Positions 54,514-62,918 of a stretch of 64,000 nt of DNA are shown piece by piece. The DNA is taken from positions 2,604,001-2,668,000 of the forward strand of contig NZ_CP012898.1 in the NCBI RefSeq assembly GCF_001310225.1, written 5' to 3'. A program made the translations under genes and the position numbers. Below the pieces are notes generated by a model that did not search any database, was not told the DNA's origin, and saw only the letters and a list, made by a program, of their open reading frames with translations. Positions within the stretch are counted from its first letter, which is position 1. Every line of letters starts with the position of its first letter. This stretch comes from Pseudalgibacter alginicilyticus (GTDB taxonomy: Bacteria; Bacteroidota; Bacteroidia; Flavobacteriales; Flavobacteriaceae).

Positions 54514-56523
54514 ATGTCTGAAGAAAATAAATCACTCAATTTTTTAGAGCAAATTATAGAAGAAGATTTGGCTAATGGAATGTCTGTTAATAAACTACGC
54601 TTTCGTTTTCCACCAGAGCCAAATGGCTATTTACATATTGGTCATACCAAAGCTATTGGTATTAGTTTTGGTTTAGGAGAAAAATACAATGCGCCTGTAA
54701 ATTTACGTTTTGATGATACAAACCCAGCAAAAGAAGAACAAGAATATGTAGATTCTATAAAGAAAGATGTGGCTTGGTTAGGGTATACTTGGGATAAAGA
54801 GTTGTATTCTTCAGATTATTTTCAACAACTTTATGATTGGGCTATACAATTTATAAAAGAAGGAAAAGCCTATGTTGATTCACAATCTAGTGAAGCAATG
54901 GCAGAACAAAAAGGCACTCCAACGCAACCAGGTGTTGATGGGCCTTTTAGAGATAGGAGTGTGGCAGAAAATCTTGATTTATTTGAAAGAATGAAATCAG
55001 GCGAATTTAATGAAGGGGAACATATTTTACGTGCAAAAATAGATATGCAACATCCCAATATGTTGATGCGTGATCCTATCATGTACCGCGTTATGAAAAA
55101 ACATCATCACAGAACAGCCAACCATTGGTGTATATATCCAATGTATGACTGGACACATGGTGAGAGTGATTATATTGAGCAGGTTTCACATTCTTTATGT
55201 TCATTGGAGTTTAAACCTCATAGAGAACTTTATGATTGGTTTTTAGACCAAGTAGTTGATAGTAATAAGTTACGACCTAAACAACGTGAGTTCGCACGAT
55301 TAAATTTAAGTTATACCATTATGAGCAAACGTAAGTTGCTTCAATTGGTAGAAGATAAGATTGTAAATGGGTGGGATGATCCTAGAATGCCTACCGTTTC
55401 AGGTTTGCGTCGACGTGGTTATACACCGGCATCTTTAAGAAAATTTGTTGAAACCGTTGGTGTTGCTAAACGTGAAAACGTTATTGATGTATCATTATTA
55501 GAATTTTGTGTCCGTGAGGATTTAAATAAAACGGCACCAAGAGTTATGGCTGTTTTAGATCCTGTAAAATTAATTATTACCAATTATCCCAAGGAAAAAG
55601 AAGAATGGTTAGAGGCTGAAAATAATCAAGAAGATGATAGTGCTGGTTTTAGAAAAGTGCCGTTTTCTAGAGAATTGTATATTGAAAAAGAAGACTTTAA
55701 AGAACAAGCTGGTAATAAGTTTTTTAGACTGAAATTAGGAGGCGAAGTGCGTCTTAAAAATGCCTATATAATAAAAGCAGAAAGTGTTGTTAAAGATGTA
55801 AATGATAACATTTTAGAAATCCATTGTACTTATTCAGAAGATACTTCAAAAAGAGTTAAAGGTACTTTACATTGGGTATCTATAAAACATGCGGTTAAAG
55901 CCGAAGTTAGAGAATATGACAGATTATTTATGGATGAAGCTCCTGATAGTCATCAAGACAAAAGTTTTATGGAATTTATAAATCCAGATTCATTAAAAAT
56001 TATTGAAGCTTTTGTAGAACCAAGTTTAACGGATGCTAAAATAGGGGATAGGTTTCAGTTTCAACGATTGGGGTATTTTAATGTGGATGATGATTCCTCT
56101 GCTGAAAAATTGGTATTTAATAAAACTGTTGGTTTACGTGATTCTTGGGCCAAGCAAAAAAGTTCTAATTTAGAAAATAGCAAGAAGCCTGCTCAACGAA
56201 AAAATAATAATCAACAATCCAAGCGTAAAGCTATTGATGTAATTCAGCAATTAGGTAAAAAGTACACTAATTTGCCAGAGGTTAAACAACAAAAGGCAAA
56301 GGCAGATATTCAAGAACTTGCAAAAGAAGTGAGTTACAACGACTTGCAGCCACTTTTTAATACGGCTGTTAAAAAGGTAGGAACTCGCATAGCAGTTATG
56401 ATAACTTTAGGGGTATTGATTAAAAATGGATTGAATTCCAATGAAGATATTAAAGGTTTCATAAATAAAGCCTTAGAAGATAAAAATGAATTATTGGTAG
56501 CAGAAGCTGCACAATTATCATAA
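54514..56523 (+). CDS. glnS: glutamine--tRNA ligase with C-terminal extension
   Basis: This 669-residue class I synthetase has the HIGH-type motif in PPEPNGYLHIGHTKA (residues 33-47) and the KMSKS-type VMSKR variant as IMSKRKLLQL (near 269-278). RFDDTNP is near 69. The core ends near residue 545 (E. coli GlnRS is 554 residues). About 120 residues more follow, first a basic N/Q/K-rich linker and then a helical domain (AIDVIQQLGKKYTNLPEVKQ and onward). I recall GlnRS/YqeY fusions in Bacteroidota and Deinococcus, and this tail may be such a YqeY/GatB-like tRNA-binding domain, though I see no decisive motif. Confidence 0.93.
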   Translation: MSEENKSLNFLEQIIEEDLANGMSVNKLRFRFPPEPNGYLHIGHTKAIGISFGLGEKYNAPVNLRFDDTNPAKEEQEYVDSIKKDVAWLGYTWDKELYSSDYFQQLYDWAIQFIKEGKAYVDSQSSEAMAEQKGTPTQPGVDGPFRDRSVAENLDLFERMKSGEFNEGEHILRAKIDMQHPNMLMRDPIMYRVMKKHHHRTANHWCIYPMYDWTHGESDYIEQVSHSLCSLEFKPHRELYDWFLDQVVDSNKLRPKQREFARLNLSYTIMSKRKLLQLVEDKIVNGWDDPRMPTVSGLRRRGYTPASLRKFVETVGVAKRENVIDVSLLEFCVREDLNKTAPRVMAVLDPVKLIITNYPKEKEEWLEAENNQEDDSAGFRKVPFSRELYIEKEDFKEQAGNKFFRLKLGGEVRLKNAYIIKAESVVKDVNDNILEIHCTYSEDTSKRVKGTLHWVSIKHAVKAEVREYDRLFMDEAPDSHQDKSFMEFINPDSLKIIEAFVEPSLTDAKIGDRFQFQRLGYFNVDDDSSAEKLVFNKTVGLRDSWAKQKSSNLENSKKPAQRKNNNQQSKRKAIDVIQQLGKKYTNLPEVKQQKAKADIQELAKEVSYNDLQPLFNTAVKKVGTRIAVMITLGVLIKNGLNSNEDIKGFINKALEDKNELLVAEAAQLS

Positions 56524-56543
56524 AAATATTTATGTAAATTTTG

Positions 56544-56571
56544 ACCTTACAGGTTTTAAAACTTGTAAGGT
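56544..56571 (+). terminator. Palindromic terminator after glnS (repeat family)
   Basis: ACCTTACAGGTTTT pairs with AAAACTTGTAAGGT (one G-T wobble), followed by GT7. It resembles the hairpin at 58361-58391 (ACCTCACAGGTTT) and probably belongs to one dispersed palindromic family. Confidence 0.75.
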
Positions 56572-56649
56572 GTTTTTTTGTAAAAAATTAAAAATTAATG
56601 GGTTAACATATTTTTATCTATATTTAGATACTAACAAAAAACTATATTT

Positions 56650-57135
56650 ATGGAATATTTTAACCCCGTTGCAATGTTTGTTGCAGCTGTATCAGCCATG
56701 GTTGTTGGCTTTATTTGGTACAACCCAAAAACATTTGGTAATGCATGGATGCAAGCTTCAGGTATGACAGATGAAAAAATAAAAAGTGGTAATATGGCTA
56801 AGATTTTCGGCTTATCTTTTTTATTTTCTTTTTTACTATCAATAGCGCTTCCAGGTATTGTAATCCATCAAATGGGAGTTATGAGTCTTGTTGGTGGTGA
56901 CTCCTCTGTAGCTTTACCGTCTTATGAAGCCTTATTAGTGGATTATGGAGATGCTTTTAGAACTTTTAAACATGGTGCGTTCCATGGTGTGTTAACGGGT
57001 GTTTTTATTGCCCTTCCTATTATTGGAATTAATGCGTTGTTTGAACGTAAAAGTGCTAAATACATTTTTATTAACGCGGGTTATTGGATTGTAACCTTAG
57101 CGGTTATGGGAGCAATTATTTGTGGTTGGAAATAA
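56650..57135 (+). CDS. DUF1761 family membrane protein
   Basis: This 161-residue protein has four hydrophobic segments. It opens with VAMFVAAVSAMVVGFIWYNP then KTFGNAWMQASGM, matching DUF1761. A second pair of helices is in the C-terminal half (GVLTGVFIALPIIGINALF and YWIVTLAVMGAIICGW). Function unknown. It lies between two terminators, so it is probably a single-gene unit. Confidence 0.85.
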   Translation: MEYFNPVAMFVAAVSAMVVGFIWYNPKTFGNAWMQASGMTDEKIKSGNMAKIFGLSFLFSFLLSIALPGIVIHQMGVMSLVGGDSSVALPSYEALLVDYGDAFRTFKHGAFHGVLTGVFIALPIIGINALFERKSAKYIFINAGYWIVTLAVMGAIICGWK

Positions 57136-57161
57136 TCTTTTTGTAAACTTTTAACATAAAT

Positions 57162-57190
57162 AAAGACTGAGGTATTTAACTTCGGTCTTT
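57162..57190 (+). terminator. Terminator after the DUF1761 gene
   Basis: AAAGACTGAGG pairs with CTTCGGTCTTT (two G-T wobbles) around a 7-nt loop, followed by TCTTTTCT. It ends just before the TTG start of the next gene. Confidence 0.7.
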
Positions 57191-57199
57191 TCTTTTCTA

Positions 57200-58354
57200 T
57201 TGAAAACATATATTATTTATTCTTCTTACAAAGATTTACCAAACACATGGGATAGTTTGGTTATACACGATATTTTTTTACAAACAAAATATTTGCAGGC
57301 TATAGAAGAAGCTTTACCCATAAACATTCAGCTTTTTTATATAGGAGTGTTTGTAGAGGATAAATTAGTAGGATTGGCCTTAATACAACGGGTGCAATTA
57401 TATTTAAAAGATATGTTTAGAAACCATGCGGTTTCTTGTATAAAAGATTTTTTTAAAGACCAAGTATCAAAAGTATTAAAAGGCAATATTTTGGTTATTG
57501 GTAATTTAACGCATACGGGGCAACACGGCTTATTTTATCAAAAGGAAGCAATAGCTCAGTTAGATTTTTTAAAGCTAATTTATGAAGCTATAAATACAAT
57601 AAAAGCTAATATTAAATTAAATGAGAATAAAAAAATTCGAGTGTTAATGTTAAAAGATTTTTTTATTGATGACAGTATTGATAAAGAAAGAGCTTTTTTA
57701 GATTCGCATAAAATACATCGTGTAATGGTTCAACCCAATATGGTTTTACCAATACAACCTGATTGGTTAAAAAAAGAAGACTATAAAGCCTGTTTAAATA
57801 AAAAATACCGAGATAGATATAAGCGTGCAAGGAAAAACTTAAACAGTATAGTATGCAAGGAATTAGATTTAAATACCATTCAAAAAAGGTCTAAAAAGCT
57901 CCATAGTCTTTATTTAAATGTATCTGATAATGCAACATTCAACACGTTTATATTGCCCGAAAATCATTTTTATAGTTTAAAACTTCAGCTACAAGATAAA
58001 TTTAAAGTTTTTGGTTATTATTTAGAAGATAAGTTGATTGGTTTTTATACATTAATTTTAAATAACAAAAGTTTAGAAACCTATTTTTTAGGCTATGATA
58101 TTGAGCATCAAATCCCAAATCAATTGTATTTAAATATGCTTTATAATATGACAGAATTTGCTATAGAACATGGTTTTACCCAGGTTATCTATGCTCGAAC
58201 AGCTATGGAAATTAAAAGTTCTGTTGGAGCAAAACCAAAAGCAATGGTTATTTATTTAAAGCATACTAATGGGTTTATTAACGTTATTTTAAAACAAATT
58301 TTTAGTTTAATGAACCCAAAACAAGATTGGGTAGAAAGACATCCTTTTTTATAA
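57200..58354 (+). CDS. GNAT/BioF2-like acyltransferase, function unknown
   Basis: This 384-residue protein starts at TTG and has no signal peptide. The C-terminal half has RDRYKRARKNL (near 205-215) and FKVFGYYLEDKLIGFYTLIL (near 267-286), a pattern of the FemAB/BioF2-like GNAT fold. FLGYDIEHQIPNQLYLNMLY comes next. The N-terminal half is a second, more diverged lobe. Substrate unknown; the call is by fold resemblance. Confidence 0.7.
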   Translation: MKTYIIYSSYKDLPNTWDSLVIHDIFLQTKYLQAIEEALPINIQLFYIGVFVEDKLVGLALIQRVQLYLKDMFRNHAVSCIKDFFKDQVSKVLKGNILVIGNLTHTGQHGLFYQKEAIAQLDFLKLIYEAINTIKANIKLNENKKIRVLMLKDFFIDDSIDKERAFLDSHKIHRVMVQPNMVLPIQPDWLKKEDYKACLNKKYRDRYKRARKNLNSIVCKELDLNTIQKRSKKLHSLYLNVSDNATFNTFILPENHFYSLKLQLQDKFKVFGYYLEDKLIGFYTLILNNKSLETYFLGYDIEHQIPNQLYLNMLYNMTEFAIEHGFTQVIYARTAMEIKSSVGAKPKAMVIYLKHTNGFINVILKQIFSLMNPKQDWVERHPFL

Positions 58355-58360
58355 AAAGTA

Positions 58361-58391
58361 AAACCTCACAGGTTTTCAAACCTGTGAGGTT
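58361..58391 (+). terminator. Palindromic terminator (repeat family)
   Basis: AACCTCACAGGTTT and AAACCTGTGAGGTT form a perfect 14-bp inverted repeat around a 2-nt loop, just 7 bp past the stop. It is a close relative of the glnS hairpin. Confidence 0.75.
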
Positions 58392-58415
58392 AAACAATAA
58401 AATAAAAAATTTAAT

Positions 58416-59336
58416 TTAATTTTTTTTAGCTTTAGCTTCTTTCATAGCTTCACCAATTTGATTACTAGCAGTAAAACTCGCAAGCATTTCATTAAGCATA
58501 TTACTACCTGCTTGAGGTGAATTAGGCATTAAAATTAAATTACTATTAGTACTTTGACCAACAGATTGAAGTGTATCGTAATGTTGTGTAACAACAATTA
58601 GAGCAGATGCTTCTTGTGAGTTTATACCAACTTTATTTAATACTAATACAGACTCTTCTAAACCGCGAGCAATTTCGCGACGCTGGTCTGCGATACCCTG
58701 ACCTTGTAAACGTTTGCTTTCTGCTTCAGCCTTAGCCTTTTCAACTATTAAAATACGTGCGGCATCACCTTCATATTGTGCAGCTGTTTTTTCTCTATCA
58801 GAAGCATTAATTCTATTCATAGCTGCTTTTACCTGTGGATCGGGATCAATATCTGTTACCAAAGTTTTAATAATATCAAACCCATAATCAAGCATGGCAT
58901 CATTTAATTCAGATTTTACAGCTAATGCAATGTCATCTTTTTTAACAAAAACATCATCCAATTTCATTTTTGGCACTTCGGCACGTACTACATCAAATAC
59001 ATAGCTGGTTATTTGTTCGTGTGGATAATCAAGTTTATAAAAAGCATCGTATACTTTTTGACTTAATACTCTGTATTGTACAGATACTTTTAATTTAACA
59101 AAAACATCGTCAAGGGTTTTGGTTTCAATTAAAACATCTAATTGTTGGATTTTTAGGCTTAATCGGCCAGCAACTTTATCAACTACTGGTATTTTAAGTT
59201 GTAATCCAGAATGGCGAATACTTTGAAATTTTCCAAAGCGTTCTATAATAGCGGCTGTTTGTTGTTTAACAACAAAAAATGAAGAGATTAAAACAATAAC
59301 CCCAATAAAAATTAAAACAGGAAAAAAGAAGCTCAT
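58416..59336 (-). CDS. SPFH/band 7 (stomatin-like) membrane protein
   Basis: This 306-residue protein has an N-terminal membrane segment (residues 3-23), then the SPFH domain (about 25-190) with IIERFGKFQSIRHSGLQLKIP and TDIDPDPQVKAAMNRINAS. A charged coiled coil follows, EKAKAEAESKRLQGQGIADQ near 204-223, with a tail of A/S/N. It forms membrane scaffolds or lipid domains. NfeD, its frequent partner, is not adjacent. Confidence 0.92.
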   Translation of the reverse strand: MSFFFPVLIFIGVIVLISSFFVVKQQTAAIIERFGKFQSIRHSGLQLKIPVVDKVAGRLSLKIQQLDVLIETKTLDDVFVKLKVSVQYRVLSQKVYDAFYKLDYPHEQITSYVFDVVRAEVPKMKLDDVFVKKDDIALAVKSELNDAMLDYGFDIIKTLVTDIDPDPQVKAAMNRINASDREKTAAQYEGDAARILIVEKAKAEAESKRLQGQGIADQRREIARGLEESVLVLNKVGINSQEASALIVVTQHYDTLQSVGQSTNSNLILMPNSPQAGSNMLNEMLASFTASNQIGEAMKEAKAKKN

Positions 59337-59386
59337 GATATAATTGGTTTAAAAATGATTAAAAAATATGAATGACTAAATTAAGT

Positions 59387-59394
59387 TATATTTG
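59387..59394 (+). promoter_or_regulatory. -7 box (TATATTTG) for the 59417 gene
   Basis: TATATTTG is an exact TAnnTTTG match, 22 bp before ATG 59417. It lies inside the longer frame open from 59372 and so supports the later start. Confidence 0.5.
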
Positions 59395-59416
59395 CTCATA
59401 TAACCCTAAAGATACT

Positions 59417-60100
59417 ATGAAAAAAACTCATCTCATACTATTAGTAGCTATAAGCATATGTTTTGTTACAATAAGCTATGCACAAAAAGGAAACTATAGA
59501 ATTTCTAATAGTTTTGGAGTTACTGGGGGTATTACAACATTTGATATTGTTACTGATAATTTTATAACCAAAACATCTAATGGGTTTGTTGGCGGAATAA
59601 ATGCTATTGTTGATATTCCTGTGCGTTGGTACAATATAAGTTTTGGTATGCAACTCTCGGAAAGTAATCTTGAAATTTTGGGAAGACCAGAATTAATAAG
59701 TACCGAAGAAGCTTTTATTGAATACAAAATGTTTGCAGCTCAAGTAGCTATGTTGTTACATGTAAAAGTGATTCCAGACTATTTTACCATTGATGTTGGG
59801 CCCATGCTGCAATACAACGGAAGTTTAGAATTAAAAGATAAAAATCAAGAAGGTTATTATATCAAAAATTATGTAAATTTAGCTGCCGAAGCTATTTCTA
59901 ATATATCCCAATTTAATTTGAATGGGGCTGTAGGAGCTTCATTAGGTATTAGAAATTTTAAGCTAAAAGCCCAATATATTTATGGGTTTACTAATATTTT
60001 AAATAAGCTTGAAAAAGAAGGTTTAGATACTTTAGGCAGCAATGCGAGATTTAAAGGAAATCAAAGCATGTTGGTTTTAGGAGCAATCATTTCGTTTTAA
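59417..60100 (+). CDS. outer-membrane beta-barrel protein (PorT-like), function unknown
   Basis: I take ATG 59417 as start because the frame open from 59372 would bury the signal peptide and the -7 box. The 227-residue product has a signal peptide ending SYAQ (residue 22). Alternating hydrophobic strands follow (FGVTGGITTFDI, WYNISFGMQLSES, AQVAMLLHVKV, FTIDVGPMLQYNG), ending in an aromatic residue (AIISF). This is a small outer-membrane beta-barrel of the kind common in Bacteroidota. Function unknown. Confidence 0.75.
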   Translation: MKKTHLILLVAISICFVTISYAQKGNYRISNSFGVTGGITTFDIVTDNFITKTSNGFVGGINAIVDIPVRWYNISFGMQLSESNLEILGRPELISTEEAFIEYKMFAAQVAMLLHVKVIPDYFTIDVGPMLQYNGSLELKDKNQEGYYIKNYVNLAAEAISNISQFNLNGAVGASLGIRNFKLKAQYIYGFTNILNKLEKEGLDTLGSNARFKGNQSMLVLGAIISF

Positions 60101-60165
60101 AATTTTAGTATCACCCAGTCATTTGATTAAATAGTATATAACCCCAAAACAATAAGTATAAACTC

Positions 60166-61278
60166 ATGAAAAGAAGAACATTTATCGAAACTACTTTAAT
60201 GGGCTCAGCAGCTTTAGTCTCTTTGCCGTTAATGTCTTGTGCTGATAATAATCAGCCTAAAGCTTTTATAGATCTTATTTTACCAGCCCCAAAAGGAGGC
60301 GGTTTTCGAGATGATAATTATTGGATTTGGGGATCGTCGGTTATTAAAGGTGAAGATGGAAAATACCACATGTTTGCTTCTCGTTGGTCTAAAGATGTAG
60401 GTTTTGGTTGCTGGGTAACAAATTCTGAAGTCGTTCGTGCTGTGGCAGATACCCCAGTTGGCCCATATGTGTTTGAAGAAGTGGTATTACCTGTTCGCGG
60501 TAAAGAATTTTTTGATGGTATGTGTACTCACAATCCAAGAATTATTAAATATAAAGACAAGTATCTTTTATATTACTTTGGAACGACCTATGATTTTTCA
60601 CAACCAACTAAAGAAAACCCAAGTGTTCCTAAAGAAAATTGGGATGAGGCTTGGATGAATAAGCGTATAGGTTTGGCTATTAGTGATTCTATTTATGGTC
60701 CTTGGGAACGTGTTGATAAACCTGTAATTGAACCCCGCCCAGGCCATTGGGATGCTTCTATAACCTCTAACCCAGCACCAGCAGTCGATCCAAAAACGGG
60801 AAATATTTTATTAATGTATAAATCTTCAGTGGATAGAAAGCCTCCTTTATTATTAGGGGTTTCTATGGCATCAAGTCCAAAAGGAGAGTATAAAAGATTA
60901 AGTGAAGAGCCTGTATTTCGTTTTGAAACCCCGGATAATCATAGAATAGATGTTGAAGATCCATATATTTGGTGGGCAGGAGACCATTATGAGGCTGTTA
61001 TAAAAGATCGTTCTGGAGAAATTTGTGGCGAAGAGGGTGGTGGTATCCATGTTTGGTCTGAAGATGGCGTAAAATGGAACTTATTTGAGCAAGTAAAGGC
61101 TTATAGTCGCCATATTGAATGGGATGATGGAACTAAAACACATCAAAATCATTTTGAACGACCTTTTGTTTTAATTGAAGATGGCAAGCCCACACATTTA
61201 TTTGCGGCTGTTGGAAGCGGACCTGAAGCTTGGAAATTTGAAAATACTTGGAATATGGTCATTCCTTTGAAGCATTAA
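60166..61278 (+). CDS. Tat-exported glycoside hydrolase-like lipoprotein (GH43/clan F-like five-bladed propeller)
   Basis: This 370-residue protein has a twin-arginine signal (MKRRTFIE) that ends in a lipobox LMSC near residue 25. It should thus be folded before export and then lipidated. The body reads as a five-bladed beta-propeller: WIWGSSVIKGEDGKYHMFAS, THNPRIIKYKDKYLLYYFGT, ITSNPAPAVDPKTGNILLMY and RIDVEDPYIWWAGDHYEAVI are repeated blade patterns with Asp/Glu at fixed places. That matches GH43/clan F-like hydrolases. Substrate unknown. It precedes an oppositely oriented alginate-lyase-family gene, so a small polysaccharide-degradation locus is plausible. Confidence 0.78.
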   Translation: MKRRTFIETTLMGSAALVSLPLMSCADNNQPKAFIDLILPAPKGGGFRDDNYWIWGSSVIKGEDGKYHMFASRWSKDVGFGCWVTNSEVVRAVADTPVGPYVFEEVVLPVRGKEFFDGMCTHNPRIIKYKDKYLLYYFGTTYDFSQPTKENPSVPKENWDEAWMNKRIGLAISDSIYGPWERVDKPVIEPRPGHWDASITSNPAPAVDPKTGNILLMYKSSVDRKPPLLLGVSMASSPKGEYKRLSEEPVFRFETPDNHRIDVEDPYIWWAGDHYEAVIKDRSGEICGEEGGGIHVWSEDGVKWNLFEQVKAYSRHIEWDDGTKTHQNHFERPFVLIEDGKPTHLFAAVGSGPEAWKFENTWNMVIPLKH

Positions 61279-61313
61279 ATTTAATATTTTATTGCTATTT
61301 CTTAAGCTTATGC

Positions 61314-61415
61314 ATGACAAAGGACATTCCATATATAAATTTTGATCCAGAAAAATTTAATTCTGAAACTGGAACACCAAACAAATTAAGACAAAACCTT
61401 TTTGGAATCCGTTAA
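61314..61415 (+). pseudogene. Possible gene fragment in the 61.3-61.5 kb gap
   Basis: A 33-codon frame from ATG 61314 reads TKDIPYINFDPEKFNSETGT, then NKLRQN, and ends early at TAA 61413. Continuations FLESVKERIGIKDEY and FWNPLKKGLE occur in the other two frames. It looks like a frameshifted protein tail, but no family is recognised. The remainder of 61279-61549 shows nothing. Confidence 0.25.
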
Positions 61416-61549
61416 AGAAAGGATTGGAATAAAAGATGAATATTAGAGAAACAAACCAGTAAATAAATAATACATACAACGGTACAATTTAGTAATTATT
61501 TGCAAATTGAAGATTTTGCTATTCAATTGGTTCAGTGCCTAACCAGTGC

Positions 61550-62788
61550 TTATATTGCACCAATTAAGCTTAACGCTTGTATTTTATCATTTTTTATACC
61601 TGTTGATTTTTCTTTTTCAATTAGAATAGTCATCGTTTTAGACAATAAGTGTTCTAATTCATTTGAATTAATATGATTAGACATTCTAACAAGGGAGGCT
61701 AATATACTGGACAAATTAATACCATGTATATCAGGTTGCGGCCATGCTTCACCTTTAATAACAGGCGCAAGATAATTAACAGCAAGCATCAAGCTTTTAC
61801 CATCTTTAGTTTTATAGTTCCACATATCAATACCAATTTTGTCTGCTAAATTGGCTATTTGTGTTAATGCATCAAGGTTAAAACAGCTGTAAAAAAATGA
61901 TTTGGTACGATTAATTTCATGAATTTGTTTTCCTTCGTGATCCAATTGTTCATTTAAACTTTGCATTGTAGATTCAATGACTTCTTTAGCCAAAGTTTTA
62001 TGACCCAAATATAAAGCCAAAGATATTACTTGGTATTTACACCAAGATCCGTGATTGTTTTTCTGCTTAAACTCTGCTTTACCTAATTCACTTTCAGTTA
62101 ACCAAGTTAGATAATCATTTAACCATTTAATCATTCTTGCATTTTGATCTTTATTCCAATATTTAGAATTTGAAAGTATGTTTATAGCATCCGGTATTAT
62201 TTGGGGGATTGAGCGTCCGTCTAATATACCCCAAGGTCTTCCGTTTGGATAGCCAGGTACACTTTGTGCAAACTTTAAGTGTGGATTCATACGTGTTTCA
62301 TCATCAAGAAACCAAGTTTTTATCATACTAACGGCTTTTTTTGCATACTGCTCATTTTCTGAAAAATAATAAGCAAGACATAAATACTTTATTGCATTGG
62401 TCATGAGGCTTAACCGTTTTCTATCTACAGCATCTGTTTGAGTATCGGGGTTAGTTTTCCCATCTTTTCTAATCCATGGTAGTCCATCAGCAATATCTGG
62501 ATTTGGCCACCAATAACGACCTATGCTTAAATAGTCATGTTTATTTCCAGAAGGAGGGATAATGGTTTTATCCATTACCGTTGGATTTTTTATAGATAGT
62601 AGTTCATCTGCCTTTGAAATAAGTGTTTTATAAGCAGAATAGGTTCGTTCAGCCGCCGTTCCATTATGAAGTTTTTGCTTAACGTTTGCCAGAGCAATGG
62701 AATCAAATTGAATGTAAGAAATAGAAAAACTTTTGATACTTAAAAAATGAAATAGAATTATGATCCAAAGAAATTTTTCAACTTTCAT
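61550..62788 (-). CDS. alginate lyase family (PF05426-type) polysaccharide lyase
   Basis: This 412-residue secreted protein has a signal peptide (to about residue 21). The alpha/alpha-barrel body has PSGNKHDYLSIGRYWWPNPD (near 79-98), the conserved alginate-lyase-family block. KNNHGSWCKYQVISLALYLG near 240-259 holds Asn-His-Gly-Ser likely at the active site. HEINRTKSFFYSCFNLDALT near 289-308 has a second His and Arg. It would cleave uronate-containing polysaccharide by beta-elimination; the precise substrate is unknown. It converges on the glycoside-hydrolase-like gene. Confidence 0.85.
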   Translation of the reverse strand: MKVEKFLWIIILFHFLSIKSFSISYIQFDSIALANVKQKLHNGTAAERTYSAYKTLISKADELLSIKNPTVMDKTIIPPSGNKHDYLSIGRYWWPNPDIADGLPWIRKDGKTNPDTQTDAVDRKRLSLMTNAIKYLCLAYYFSENEQYAKKAVSMIKTWFLDDETRMNPHLKFAQSVPGYPNGRPWGILDGRSIPQIIPDAINILSNSKYWNKDQNARMIKWLNDYLTWLTESELGKAEFKQKNNHGSWCKYQVISLALYLGHKTLAKEVIESTMQSLNEQLDHEGKQIHEINRTKSFFYSCFNLDALTQIANLADKIGIDMWNYKTKDGKSLMLAVNYLAPVIKGEAWPQPDIHGINLSSILASLVRMSNHINSNELEHLLSKTMTILIEKEKSTGIKNDKIQALSLIGAI

Positions 62789-62859
62789 CCTAAATATGAT
62801 TTTAAATGTTTTCCAAGTTAAATTATTTTGAGATTGAAAGCAAGCCTTCTTAAAAAGAA

Positions 62860-62897
62860 AGCGGTTAGTTAAAAATTATTTTTTAACTAACCGCTTA
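62860..62897 (-). terminator. Terminator after the M1 peptidase gene
   Basis: AAGCGGTTAGTTAAAAA pairs with TTTTTAACTAACCGCTT around a short loop, about 20 bp past the M1 stop. It also separates that gene from the lyase start. Confidence 0.8.
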
Positions 62898-62918
62898 AAG
62901 ATTTTAAGTAATTAAAAG

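Noticed and set aside
56570-56767. A 65-residue open frame before and overlapping the DUF1761 gene
   Set aside because: It overlaps a terminator at its 5' end and the DUF1761 start in another frame; no domain is visible.
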